Part shown: positions 1 to 10,454 of the stretch, piece by piece
How positions within the stretch are numbered: position 1 is the first letter of the stretch
Layout: every line of letters begins with the position of its first letter
From: Gerris lacustris
Lineage: Eukaryota > Arthropoda > Insecta > Hemiptera > Gerridae
DNA: 64,000 bases
Reading direction: 5' to 3'
Assembly (NCBI GenBank): GCA_951217055.1
Contig: OX578284.1
Location: forward strand, 44,047,467 to 44,111,466
Program-made: the position numbers and the translations under genes
Notes under the pieces: generated by a model
Told to the model about the DNA's origin: nothing
What the model saw: the letters and a program-made list of their open reading frames with translations, nothing else
The model's database searches: none

Positions 1-71
1 GACTCAATGTTGCGGGTCATTGTTGTGGGGGTGAATCGCAACAACGCCGATTCAGCCCGCAACATTGAGTC
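1..71. repeat. Hairpin at window edge
   Basis: GACTCAATGTTGCGGG (1-16) is exactly complementary to CCCGCAACATTGAGTC (56-71), with further partial pairing inside (TTGTTG / CAACAA). It may be the end of an element extending left of the window. Confidence 0.6.
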
Positions 72-246
72 CCAGTATGGACTAAGCTATATGTCGCCTC
101 TTCTTCGCTAATCCTAGGATTCTAGTTAAAGGCTTGTTTCTCAACTTTTTTTTTATTTACCAAATGTGGCTCCGATCCATTTTCGCATTTAAGTGTCTTG
201 ATCTTCATGTCCACTAGTCCACCGGTTTTACTTTTGTCCAGAGTTA

Positions 247-637
247 AGCAGCCCCTACACGGTCAAGCCGCTTGATCAAAACATCGCGTCAAGCTGATTG
301 ACAAGCATCCCATCAATCTTTTCATCAACTCTCATTTGTAGCGGAGTTTTCGACTAGTGAACTGCTCCTCCTGGACTGTAGTGAATCAGTATTGTGTAGA
401 TACCATGGTTTCGAATCAGGATTTGGGGTGTCGAGCAGGTGATTGACGGAATGCTTGATCAAAATTGTTCTAGACTATCAAGCATTCCGTCAAGCCGCTT
501 GACTCATTCAAACTTTCCATCAATTTCCGTCAAGGCTTGACTCAAGCATCAAACGGGTTCTTAGACTATCAATCATGCTTGACACCATTGCTTGACGCGC
601 TGTTTTAATCAAGCGGCTTGATCGTGTAGGGGCTGCT
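247..637. mobile_element. PIF/Harbinger-like MITE (copy 1)
   Basis: Perfect terminal inverted repeats AGCAGCCCCTACACGGTCAA / TTGATCGTGTAGGGGCTGCT bounded by the 3-bp direct repeat TTA at 244-246 and 638-640. TTA/TAA duplications are the hallmark of PIF/Harbinger transposons. The 391-bp interior has no ORF and is rich in short TCAAGC/GCTTGA repeats. A second copy lies in reverse orientation at 23838-24243. Confidence 0.8.
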
Positions 638-835
638 TTATACTCCTCTTTATTGGAGAGAACTTACCAAAACCTTTTCACATTATTCACAAGCACCGGC
701 ACATTCATGTTGTGATTTGTGATCATCTACGTTTTAAATCTGCAAACTATTAAATCGACAATAATAAATGTCGGTAATAGTTGTATTATCCACAGTAATA
801 TATAAAGAACTATTGCTCTAACACATCATTTTGTT

Positions 836-955
836 TCTTAATACTGTCGGTAATTCTGTCATTATGGCTGTCGTTAATACTGCCGTTAACACTGTTGTTA
901 ATAATACTGCCGTTAATACTGTCGTTAATAATGTCATTAATAGTGTCGTTTACGT
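836..955 (+). repeat. 12-bp minisatellite
   Basis: About nine degenerate copies of GTTAATACTGTC. The array is open in several frames on both strands only because the period is a multiple of three; it is not taken as a gene. Confidence 0.6.
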
Positions 956-2270
956 CAGCTGGCATCATGTTATTAAGTTCTATCAAAATATAATGAGAAT
1001 TCAAATGTATAAATTTGTTATGTATCAACAAAACATTAGGACACTTTCACATTCTCTACAAGCTCAGGATAATTCAGTTTGTGATCTTTCAGGTTTGAAA
1101 TCTATAAAGCATTAAGGGGAATTATTAATATAAAAACAATAAATAAAATAAAACAATTCAAATTACCCAGGTGGATACATATAATAATTTAGAGGTTATA
1201 ATAAGAAACAGAAACAAATAAAAATTAAAGTTAAAATATAGTTATTAAAGTTCGAAAAGTAATAAATAATAACAGAAATTACAATTGAAAGTTACTAAAA
1301 AGCGGACTGTACCTATTTATTAAGGATTTAAATTACATATGATGGGGGAATATCAATAAATTTGTTCTGCCATAAAAAGATGGCAGAAATAATGATAAAT
1401 GTATAATACTAGATAAGTAGATGAAGATATAGGCATATAAAAGGGTGACAACGATGGGATAGTTCTTAGATTAGATGCACAGATGGTTATAATATTTTAA
1501 ATACAAATATGTTAAAAATAGACAACCTAAAAAGGAATGAAATAGGTTTAATAAGTGTTTTGAGGGAATAAAACATACAGAGCCTAGCCAGGATTGCTAA
1601 ACCATGAAAAATAGTAAAATAAATTAAATCGAAATAAAGATTAACTAATCCAAATTATAATAATAACAATGATAACTACCGATTATTTTTGAACTAACTA
1701 CGGGATTAAACATTTACAATCTGGTTGCGAATGTTTATACATCTGATATATAGAGTGACACACTAACCCCGTGTGTGTGTATACATTACACGCAAAGTTG
1801 TATAAGCCCTTTGATTCCTCAAGCTGTTGGGTCAATTATATTTTCAAGATATTTTTTGATCATACATAATTCCTTCATCTTGCTAAAGACTCCCATTATC
1901 TAGAAACTTTGATGATGACGATTCTTTTATGTGTGGCGACTTTTTGAATACCTTTTATAGAAAGCTTATGTTATTACTTTTAATTTGTTTATTACTTTCA
2001 TCTAAGTCTCTCTTTTACACATTACTTAGCTTATAACTAAAGACGTTTTAATCAAATATGCAACCCAACATCCTATTTATTTTCAATAAGTAGAAGTAGA
2101 ACAGAATTAATTCATTGTAAGTACTTTCCATTTGCATTAGAAGTTGCCTAGATAAATTTTAATGTTACGCGCTGTGAAAGGAATTTATTAAGAAAGATAT
2201 TATTAAAGTCGTATCAATTATAAGTATTTTCTCTATAAACTTAAACAATTATTCATTCTAATGCTAGAGC
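956..2270. other. AT-rich interval, nothing recognised
   Basis: No ORF with coding character, no long inverted or tandem repeat. A short GTGTGTGTGT run occurs at about 1771-1780. Confidence 0.5.
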
Positions 2271-2271
2271 A

Positions 2272-2359
2272 TCACGTCTTGAAAAACTGTTATTGAAATT
2301 AGGAAAAAAAAAATTTTTTTTTTTCTCATTTGTCTTCAGGTCTAATGTTTCAAGACGTG
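2272..2359. repeat. Imperfect hairpin
   Basis: CACGTCTTGAAA at the left and TTTCAAGACGTG at the right flank an A/T-run centre (AAAAAAAAAATTTTTTTTTT). Confidence 0.5.
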
Positions 2360-2439
2360 CCAACCTCGTAGCCTTTTTTTGAAAACGTTATAGGTCAAAG
2401 ATCCCGCCGGACGGTTGTTTTTTTGTTGCGAAGTCGTAG

Positions 2440-3280
2440 GTGAATGAGATTTTCTTAAGTCAGCGAAGAAAGTAGCTCCGAGAGAAAGAGAAAGACAAGT
2501 AGACAAACAGGAGGCCTTATTAAAGTTGAAAAAGGAAAGGGAATAATAATATTGTGACTCCTTCTAACTTTTTATAAGATGACCACGAGGTTGGTTTTTT
2601 GAGGTGAAAGGCCTTTCTCAGCGAGTCTGGGCAACCTGTTGGGAGGATATCGCCTTGGAACACCGACAAGCTTCGGACTTGAGTCCACATCTTGACCAAG
2701 CCTCCATCTCTCCGGCTAGCCTCTCCCTTAAGTCTTGAAGTAGTACTCGGCCAAGTCACTTTCACTCGTTCCAGGTTCAGGGTTCTTTGAGATTTCGAGT
2801 CTACAAGAGATTCCCTTCTTCAGGTGAAACGTTACTTTGGGGCATGAGGGACTGGCTTACCAAGCTGTATCCTGACACTCCTTAGACCAAAAAAAAAAAC
2901 ACCCCAAAAAAAACCGGACCACAGCCGATATCTTTTTTGGGGGAGTGGAAAAGAAACAAGATTTTGACATTTTTTTGGGGGAAGGTTCAACATCCTTTAA
3001 TTTTTAATGTATAGTGTAAAAAAATACCTGTTGTCTTAATTTTCCTTCAAAATCCGCTTTCTTTGTTAAAGTTGTTAGTTGGACATCAAAGCAAAAGACA
3101 TAAAGATTAATAAACTTCACTCTAAGTAATGCAGACATCTTGCTACATTGCTGGATTCTCAGAACTTATATGTTATGTTATATGTCTTGCCTCGATATTT
3201 GGTTCAATATGTATAGTTAAAAATCCATCCGCAGTTCACCTGCACTCATTCATTAGCAAATATGAATTTATGACACTTTT
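2440..3280. other. Less AT-rich interval of unknown nature
   Basis: 2470-2880 is noticeably richer in G/C than the surroundings and has an 81-codon ORF on the - strand (2520-2765), but no family was recognised and no splice signals or homology support it. It could be an exon of a non-coding transcript or an old insertion. Confidence 0.25.
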
Positions 3281-3289
3281 TTAGACTGT

Positions 3290-3490
3290 TACTCTCTTTA
3301 TAAAAGCAGAAGTGTGAATTTCCTTTGTCCCAATGTACACTGGACAAAACATCCCTTTTTCTTAATTGTTATTAAGACAAAGGAAAGATCAACGTGAACG
3401 AGAACGAGTAACTTGTTCCATACATCTTTTAAAAACGTTTTGTGTGCTATTATGTGGGAAACTAGATTTTTCCTATATTATTAAAAAGAT
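3290..3490. mobile_element. MITE, ACTTCTTTAG family, degraded copy 1
   Basis: Recognised by the core TCCTTTGTCCCAATGTACAC, GGACAAAACATCCC and ATTAAGACAAAGG. The terminal inverted repeats are mostly lost; only TTACTCTCTTTATAAAAGCA remains at the left. Confidence 0.5.
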
Positions 3491-3499
3491 TCCCTTTAA

Positions 3500-4910
3500 C
3501 AAAAAGACCTTTACCACATAAAAAGTCGACATCGTCAAAATCGTGTTGAAATATTATTATTTTACATTTTTAATCTTTTAGTTTGGAGTAGGTTCTCCAA
3601 ATGGGGAGACCCAGGATGGCTTACACAAATTTAGAGAAATTACATAAAAAAAAGTCCTTAATCTCTATGCAAAATTCCAGAGGTACCGTTATTTTTATGT
3701 AAAAAATAAAATAATAAGTATATACGGTTGAGGATTTATAAAGTATTAATAACTCGAAAAATTGTAGACGTAAAAACTTAAAAAAGTAACATAAAAGATA
3801 TAAAACTGTTATGCTATCATAACAATAAAATGCTACGATCTATAACAGTTAGATTTTACGTGTTTTGATACATTTCAAAAACTTTTCTACTTTTTATTTT
3901 TATTACATTTTTTTATTGGAAGAGAAAAATCATTATTATAAATTCGGCTGAGGTTGGAAAAAATTATTGGAATCTCTAAATCTTTTAAGCTCAGTCACAT
4001 TTTCGCTTAATGTGTTTTGAAGAACTTTGGTTACCAATTCTCATCTACTTTCTCTTGCAATCTGTTAGCAGAAATAAATTTTGAAAATCCCTAAATTTAT
4101 AATTCCGCATGGTATTAAGTATCTTAATGTGATGTGGAAAATATTGGTTTACATTTTCCTCTTCAATGTTTGCTTTAAATATTGAAACTTTAATGTTATG
4201 CTCATAATATGAAAGCAACTACATATATATTTTAATATACATACATATATATTGTATATTACATGATAAAGTCATAAGGAACGATTTTGATTATAAAGAG
4301 TTGAAAAAGTTTTACAAATTTGTAAAAATTTTTTTAAAATGCAATCTATTCCATTGGGTATCTATTCCATTATACGTCACATTCCCAGTAAAATTCCAGT
4401 TTTCGAGATAATTGCGTTTGCAAATAAAGAATAGGGATTATCAGCATTAAATAATTTCTAAGGGATAGGTTGGAATTGAAGTTTTTTTCTTTTTCTGCTT
4501 GTATTTATTTCTTTTGCTGATTAGAAATGTTTAAGCAAGTCTATATAGGTAAGTAGCTTTGGATGCCATCTGTTTTAATTGTCATAACTCACTTGCTTTG
4601 AGCTGATTTCTTGCCGCGAAATGTGGTCGTTCAATCTTGTAGCTGCTTCGAAGTTTATACCTGATGATTATCAACAACCCCTGAAGATGTTTCCAGGAGT
4701 GCTTGTGAAATGTCTTTTTTATTCCTGAGCTACACGGATATCATCTGCGGACCACCTCATACAAACATATTTATGCTTGCCACACTACTCGTGGAAGTCA
4801 TGTTGCCAAATTTCATTGATTGGACTTGTTTTTTGAAAAGCACTGATCTTCCTCTTTATCTGCTTAGGATAGAAGGTACGAGTATTTAAGAGGAATTTAT
4901 CCAATAGAAT
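3500..4910. other. AT-rich interval, nothing recognised
   Basis: Short ATATAT runs near 4220-4260. No gene or structured repeat was identified. Confidence 0.5.
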
Positions 4911-4945
4911 AATGCAAAACGGAAAGCCTCTCCACAAAATGAATG

Positions 4946-5001
4946 TTTATTCCACATAACTAGTTTTCGGCTTCTCGGCCATCATCAGTGCATACAATAA
5001 A
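4946..5001 (-). ncRNA. Hammerhead-ribozyme-like motif (core intact)
   Basis: On the - strand: CTGATGA (4988-4982), a short stem-loop GGC...GCC, then GAA followed by the palindrome AACTAGTT and an A, which fits G12-A13-A14, stem III closed by A15.1-U16.1, and the cleavage base H17. The flanks TGTG...AATAAA and TTTATT...GCA can pair as stem I. One extra U sits between CUGAUGA and stem II, unlike canonical ribozymes, so activity is uncertain. Short-stem-III type I hammerheads are known from Penelope-like retroelements. Confidence 0.4.
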
Positions 5002-5056
5002 TACTTATGGAGCTATATTATTGTTTTATATAGCACTTATGTAGCTATATTTATTT

Positions 5057-5112
5057 TTTATTGTAAACACTGATGATGGCCGAGAGGCCGATAACTAGTT
5101 ATGTGAAATAAA
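5057..5112 (+). ncRNA. Hammerhead-like motif (core mutated)
   Basis: Same layout as 4946-5001: CTGATGA at 5070-5076, GGCC-GAGA-GGCC stem, AACTAGTT palindrome, then ATGTG. However, GAT replaces the invariant GAA (5090-5092), which should abolish catalysis. Confidence 0.35.
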
Positions 5113-5143
5113 CATTAATTTTGTGAAGAGGCTTTCCGTTTTT

Positions 5144-5555
5144 CATCTATTGATATCAACTCCACTTGCGCTCTTAATCTTCAGGAAGTTATTCCTTAGT
5201 CTAGCTGTTTAATCGCTGAAGAAATTTTTTTAAAGAGAATTATTATTTGGTGTTCCAAATTGGAAGGAAAAGCTGTAAAGTACGATGTGCTGAGAGAGGA
5301 TGTGCTCAGTGAGTTCTGCAGATAAGGATGATATCGATCTCTCGTGTCATTAGGGGTAGATTAATGAATTCGTTGCGTTATCCGGCAATTTGATTTACTG
5401 CTTTGCGAGCTTGCAAGCAAATACCACTCAATGTTAACTTTTTAGTTCAAGCTCAACCGTTATAATTTTAAGGGTTTGTAGACAAAAGGTTTTAAGGTTT
5501 CGTTTTCAAACATTGTTAAATTTAATTTTTTTTTAAACTTAAATTTAGTTTACTC
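5144..5555. other. Interval without recognised features
   Basis: No gene, tandem repeat or inverted repeat identified. Confidence 0.5.
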
Positions 5556-6155
5556 GAGATAGAACCATGGTTTTAGTGTACAAGACTGAATGTTTTTGCA
5601 TCTCGAAAATCGGGATGTGTCTTATATTCGAGGTGCGTCTTACAATCGATGTATTTAAATGTAACAGATGCAACAACCTTTATTCTACGAACATCTCTTC
5701 CAAGAGTACCGTTGAGATCACGTTTTTACTTTTTATTTCCAATTCTCTAAAGAATATAATTGTCGGGTCCTCCTATTTCATCAATTTTCAAAAATTTTAA
5801 ACAAGTTCAATTTCTGATGAGATTTGGGTAAAAGAGGTTCACATTGTATTGTGTATATCTTGTTAGCTTCAAATTTTTATTTTTAAAATCTTACCTTGCT
5901 AATTCTCTGCCAGCACTGCGTCTGTCTTACATCTAAAAATGATTCAAATTCACCTTACATCTAAATAAAGATTCAATACTCCAACAATATTCATACTAGA
6001 TTGCTTAAATTTGGCGTCTGAACAAGTTGTTAAAAAAGATTTTGTTCTCGTTTTCCTTTGAAACAGGTGCACCTTATATTCGATGCATTAATGTTTTTTC
6101 CAAAATGTTGTTTTAAAAATCGGGATGCATGTATATTCGATGCAATACGGTATAT
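5556..6155. mobile_element. Remnant of a DNA transposon with TGCGTCTTA-type subterminal repeats
   Basis: Repeated phrases ATCGGGATGTGTCTTATATT, GAGGTGCGTCTTACAATCGA, GGTGCACCTTATATTCGATG and CATGTATATTCGATGCAATA are spread over 600 bp. Such 'GTGCGTCTTATA...' repeats are common in pogo/Tigger-like elements. Boundaries and target duplication could not be fixed. Confidence 0.35.
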
Positions 6156-6165
6156 TTAATATATT

Positions 6166-6295
6166 GCTTCCGAGCTTACCGAAGGTAACGGAAGCATTGT
6201 GTTCACTTTTGAGAACGAAAAACTTTTATGCCTCCGATTTTAAAAATTCCAAGACAGAAATCCGTTTCAGACATCAGGGAACATTTTTGGTCTCG

Positions 6296-6327
<32 letters not shown>

Positions 6328-6744
6328 GGTCTGTGTGTCCGCGAATTATGAAACGTGCGACGATAACTTGAGTAAATGTCGACCGATTTTGATGAAATTT
6401 GGTATACATGTTCGTTTTACCAATGCCCAGGACGAGTTCACTGGACAACGTTATCCGTCCAAGCGTTAACGAGCAACGCTCGCGTAAACGTGAACTTCAA
6501 ATTTAAAATTGAAATTTTAGGTCGGGAAAAAAATCTAACTTCATCTATTCAATGAGACAAACATTTTTTTCAAATACAATTTTTTAGTAAAACCAACAGC
6601 GACACCGCTATGAAGTGTTAAAGATCGCTAAAACTATTAATAGTTTTTACACAATTAACAATATAACAATAATTTTAATGTTAATATAACAATAAAGTAC
6701 ATGATAGGATGCGAGGAAGCTATGTGCCACACTAATTGGCAGTC
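6166..6744 (+). mobile_element. HINE/DINE-1-like element, family 1 (full copy)
   Basis: 5' hairpin GCTTCCG..TTACC GAA GGTAA CGGAAGC (6166-6195), (GTCT)n microsatellite at 6298-6336, then CGCGAATTATGAAACG, GATGAAATTTGGTATACA, and a 3' end GCGAGGAAGCTATGTGCCAC with the small hairpin TGCCA...TGGCA (6725-6742). This order (hairpin, GTCY repeat, 'gatgaaatttgg', 3' stem-loop) is that of Drosophila DINE-1 and other Helentron-associated non-autonomous elements. Confidence 0.6.
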
Positions 6745-6750
6745 TATTTT

Positions 6751-7312
6751 TATCTACGATTGCTACGAAATATAAACATTGTATCTCTGTTTAGATGAAA
6801 GTGATTCTTTACGTTCTTGTATTCATTGCGCATGCGCGTCTCATAATTTTGAAGAATTCCTCTTTTTTACCGCCCTAGGGTGGTAAAAAAGAAGAATTCT
6901 TCACCTTTACGCACTATTAGCGAGTTTGTTTACATTTAACAAAACTAATTTGCCGTTTGTTTAATAAAAGTAACTGTTTGTATCGAGTTTTTTTTGTGAA
7001 AAACAATGAGTGATTTAAGTGATTATGACGAATATGAGGAGAATTATACGCCTCCTGAAATAATTAATTCGGCACAAAGTGCAACTAATGAATTAATGAC
7101 ATCTTTAACAAAAGTGAAATACGAACTTGCATACAGGAAGTTTATTAAATACTATATATACTATATTTTTTACTATAAATACTATATTTTTAAACTCGTG
7201 CGAAAACGGCATTTTGCATAGTGTGGTTTTACTACCCTCGCTGTCGCTCGGTTGAAAACTCCACACTCGCATGCAAAATGCTACTTTCCGCACTCTACGC
7301 GTAATGTACTAT
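6751..7312 (+). mobile_element. Cassette family A, copy 1 (with recombinase-like 5' coding end)
   Basis: Starts TATCTACGATTGCTACGAAA, has TGCGCATGCGCG (6827-6838), a hairpin GAAGAATTC...GAATTCTTC (6851-6902), the promoter-like region, an ORF from 7006, and a 3' inverted-repeat block CGAAAACGGCATTTTGCAT ... ATGCAAAATGCTACTTTCCG that surrounds CTCGCTGTCGCTCG. Ends GCGTAATGTACTAT, directly followed by copy 2. Confidence 0.7.
7006..7221 (+). CDS. Truncated N-terminus of a Crypton/tyrosine-recombinase-like protein
   Basis: Begins MSDLSDYDEYEENYTPPEI and continues to NELMTSLTKVKYELAYRKF, about 46 residues. Then the frame enters low-complexity A/T sequence (IKYYIYYIFYY...) and stops, so the rest of the gene has been lost. 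The acidic start followed by a 'S/T-K-x-(R/K)YE-x-AYxxF' segment resembles the start of the SAM-like core-binding domain of Crypton-type tyrosine recombinases. The four copies support the reading: copy 4 gives LMPSLSRERYEL, even closer to that pattern. No catalytic residues (R, HxxR, Y) are present, so this is non-functional as an enzyme. The start is fixed by conservation between copies 1 and 2. Family assignment is inference from pattern. Confidence 0.45.
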   Translation: MSDLSDYDEYEENYTPPEIINSAQSATNELMTSLTKVKYELAYRKFIKYYIYYIFYYKYYIFKLVRKRHFA

Positions 7313-7350
7313 TATCTACGATTGATACTAAATACCAAGTATAAACATCT

Positions 7351-7613
7351 ATGGTGTTGCGCCAAAAGGGCCAATCTGCATTTTGTTTTTGAATTCTAAA
7401 ACTTGAAGAGCTATAATGAAAAATTGATATTTGAATGCCTTATTTATATTTTTATTCATTTAAAATATACTTGATACCTAATTAATAAGTCAAAATAACC
7501 AAATTTATTTGATTAATTATAAATAAAAAAACAAACGGCAGATTGAAAAAAAAAATTAGTTGGAGATTGGCTCTTGTGGATTTTTACAGATTGGCCCTTT
7601 TGGTGCAACACCA
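7351..7613. mobile_element. Nested MITE with GGTGTTGCGCC ends
   Basis: ATGGTGTTGCGCCAAAAGGG at the left and TTGGCCCTTTTGGTGCAACA plus CCAT at the right are inverted repeats of about 26 bp. It interrupts family A copy 2 between AAACATC and a remnant of the following segment, as shown by alignment with 28718 and 39603. No ORF. Confidence 0.75.
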
Positions 7614-7834
7614 TCGACATTGCTTTTTTGTTTGGATGCGTAGAAAGTTATTCTTTACGTACTTGTAGTCATTGAGCATGCGCGTATCATAATTCCTCTT
7701 TTTTCCGCCCTAGTGAAAAAAGAAGAATTCTTCACTTTAACGCACGATTATCGAGTTTGTTTATATTTAACAAAACTAATTTGCTGTTTGTGTAATTAAA
7801 GTAACTGTTTATATCGAGGTTTTAGTGAAAAACA

Positions 7835-7980
7835 ATGATTGATTTATGTCATTATGACGAGAATGAGGAGAATAATACGCTTCTCGAAATAATTAATTCG
7901 GCACAAAATACAACTAATGAATTAATGTCATCTTAATCAAAAGAAAAATACGAACTTAAATACAGGAAATTTATTAAATA
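7835..7980 (+). pseudogene. Recombinase-like N-terminus, family A copy 2 (in-frame stop)
   Basis: Same 5' coding end as at 7006. A TAA interrupts the frame between NELMSS and SKEKYELKYRKFI. Both sides of the stop align with the other copies, which shows that the stop is a point change and that the reading frame once continued. Confidence 0.45.
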
Positions 7981-8162
7981 TTTTTTTCTGTATTTATTAA
8001 TAAAATCCAACAATTGTAGTTGTAGATAAAGTACGCAACTCGTGCGAAAACTGCATTTGCTTTGCTCGTGGGGTTTTACTACCCTCGCTATCGCTCGGGT
8101 GCAAACTCCACACTCGCATGCAAAATGCTACTTTCCGCACTAGACGCGTAATGTAATATTTG

Positions 8163-8455
8163 TTTTGCCAGTAGGCCAAACAAATTGCCTATTGTTATTT
8201 AAAACAATAGATTAATATTTTGAAAAGTTTTAGAGTTCTTATTGATATTCAAGACGGAATAAATAACAAATAAATAAGATATATGCTTTTTTTTATAGAT
8301 CCTGCCAATTGTATATAAAAAGTATAAGTATTGTGTATAAGTATTGTGTATAAGTATTGTACAAGTATAAGTAAAAGTATAAGTATTGCTATAATCGTAA
8401 TTACAGCTATAATATTCTAACCTATAAAATAGTTCATTGTTTGGCCGCTAGGTTT
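8163..8455. mobile_element. Candidate MITE with GGCCAAACAA ends
   Basis: TTGCCAGTAGGCCAAACAA near the left end is similar to the reverse complement of TTGTTTGGCCGCTAGGTTT at the right end. The right 48 bp (8408-8455) recur without change at 11150-11197. A (GTATAAGTATT)n stretch fills 8326-8390. Confidence 0.5.
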
Positions 8456-9297
8456 CCAATAAGATTTTACTCTATCCCGTTTTAAGTTCTACACCCTGTA
8501 GTAACAATAATAAGAAAGCAGTTTTCCGTGTAATATCACAAGAGGAAAAAGATAATATTCAGGTGAGTAAAGAATAGTAAGAATGTTCCCCTTTATAGTT
8601 ATAGCACTATCAAATAGTATAAAATAAAATAATAATGTTGAAGAAATATCATTTAAACATCTGGAATGAAACCTTCGCTTCGTGGTTTTAAAGGTCTTCG
8701 ATAAATCACTAAATGTTCATCGAAAAAACAAAAATTCTTTAAAGGGTTTTTTGAGGTATAAAAATAAAAGTAAAGGGGGCTCTATCAATGTTACCATTTC
8801 CAGTATTAAATTTTTCATTTTGATCACGTATAAAGGAGGGTAGTACTCGGTTTAGACGTGACTGATACTCAATATAACCTTTCTACCTTTGCTTTTTTTA
8901 ACCTCCATTCAGGTTCTTTTCTCTTTAAGGTTATAATAACAAGGAAATGTGATACTTGGGAAAAAGTGTTATCTTTCAACAAACCACCTCCATGTTGTTT
9001 ATACTTTCTTTATACTTATTTCTTGTACTTTTTGTTTCTACTCCATACAAGTTTCTTTTTAATTTAACAGGATGTATAAATAGATAAGGGAAAATTGGCT
9101 AGTTTTATATATTTTCAATTTATAGCTAAATAAATATTTTAGGGTATTTTTGTCTATAACCCTAGTAAAAACATAAGAATGTTTCTTTTAAAATCTTCTT
9201 TGGGTTTTCCTCCTTTCATTTCAAGAAAAATGGAAAATATGACATTCCGTCATTCCAAAAATATTATTTTTACAAGCTTTTATTTAACTTGCAATGT
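8456..9297. other. Interval without recognised features
   Basis: AT-rich; no gene or repeat identified. Confidence 0.45.
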
Positions 9298-9342
9298 TTG
9301 TATGAATGTATGTATGTATGTATGTATGTATGTATGTATGTA
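9298..9342 (+). repeat. (TATG)n microsatellite
   Basis: About eight TGTA/TATG tetranucleotides in a row. Confidence 0.85.
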
Positions 9343-9637
9343 CGGGTCAAATCTTGCAACTGAATTTTAAAGCAGTTATCCTCAACCGATTGAATTGAAA
9401 GTTTGCATATACGTTTAGTTTGGATGAAAATGCATAGTTAGCAAACATTTATTATAGCTTAGTTACATTTTAAAAATTATTTATTTTTAAAGTCATAAAT
9501 AAATAGTTGAACTTCTAATTATAGCTAATCTTGATATCAATATATAATATAGTTTATTTATAAAGAGACATATTTTTCATTCTGTATTAAAATTAAAATA
9601 ATTGATTATACATGTATGAATATATATTATATTTTTA

Positions 9638-10345
9638 GGGTCCGTAGGCAAAACCAAGGACCCTTATATTTTTCTGCGTGTGTCTGTCCGTCCGTCCTGT
9701 CGCCTGCTCTCACGGCTACACTTTTCGTCCGATCACTTTGAAATTTGGCATGTATGTGTCTTGTACCTGCCCACATATTTTAAAAATATAGCGACTTAAA
9801 AAAAAATTAATATTAAGGGTTAAATTTTTTTTTATTTTGTTTCGACACCGTGAGGGGTATCATATGAAAGGGTACGTCGAGCTGATTACAAAAATATATA
9901 ATTCTTTGGTTATAACTTTGATAGGGCGAGCGTAGGCAAGTTTGAAGTGGGTGTGAAACGTGTCCCCCCCCCCCTCTATCTCGCTTATGTGAAGTGCAAA
10001 AAATCTGAAAAAATTCCTGAACATTCTTCGACCAAAAGTAAAGATACCACTTTTTGGAAATTTCGAAAAAAATATTCTTTTATTTTTTATTGACAAAATA
10101 CGTTTTTTATAACTTTGGTCTTTTCGATGATTTATATGGTTGTAGGTAGTCCGGTTCAGTGGCAAAAAAATACTTTATCAGAAGTTTGTTTATGTGTTTT
10201 GAGAATATCAGACCCATAGGATAGTTCAAAGTAAGCTTTTTAGCATTTTAAAAAACACCATCAATAGGGTACTACTTAAACTATACAGTGTGGCCTACGG
10301 ACCCTCGCTGTGTGCTGACCAGCACACACTTGGCCTGTTTATTTG
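9638..10345 (+). mobile_element. HINE-like element, family 2 (full copy)
   Basis: 5' hairpin GGGTCC...GGACCC (9638-9663) followed by TTATA, GTCTGTCCGTCCGTCC (9683-9698), TTTGAAATTTGGCATGTATG (9739-9758) and a perfect 3' hairpin GTGTGCTG-AC-CAGCACAC (10310-10327). Organisation parallels family 1. The 3' 200 bp recur at 38370-38575. Confidence 0.6.
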
Positions 10346-10373
10346 ATACTGTGTTGATTAGGAGCCCTAAAAG

Positions 10374-10412
10374 TTAGAGTTGGTTAGAGATCACCTCTCT
10401 AACCAACTCTAA
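10374..10412. repeat. Perfect 17-bp hairpin
   Basis: TTAGAGTTGGTTAGAGA and TCTCTAACCAACTCTAA separated by TCACC. Confidence 0.7.
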
Positions 10413-10454
10413 TTTTTGGTACATTTAACAAGTACATTTTTTTTCTTTGAAATA

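Larger units (their letters stand above)
4916..5143. mobile_element. Foldback element with hammerhead-ribozyme-like arms
   Basis: Arms AAAACGGAAAGCCTCTCCAC ... and its complement AGAGGCTTTCCGTTTT enclose about 85 bp of A/T-rich spacer. Each arm carries CTGATGATGGCCGAG..., the left one on the - strand and the right one on the + strand. The arms are about 70 bp and imperfect. See the finding on hammerhead-like folds. Confidence 0.65.
7313..8160 (+). mobile_element. Cassette family A, copy 2 (interrupted by a MITE)
   Basis: Starts TATCTACGATTGATACTAAA immediately after copy 1. Split by a 263-bp insertion at 7351-7613, then resumes GGATGCGTAGAAAGTTATTC. The hairpin (7690-7733) is partly deleted. 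The ORF at 7835 reads MIDLCHYDENEENNT, then ...NELMSS and a TAA in place of a Leu codon before SKEKYELKYRKF, so it is a pseudogene. The 3' block matches copy 1 and ends near 8160. Confidence 0.7.

Noticed and set aside
831..1115. ORFs on both strands over 836-955
   Set aside because: Produced by a 12-bp tandem repeat; no conserved domain.
6125..6469. ORFs over the GTCTGTCTG runs (also near 16547-16965, 36779-37142, 37365-37625)
   Set aside because: They lie inside HINE-like repeats and encode SVCLSVCLSV-type microsatellite peptides.
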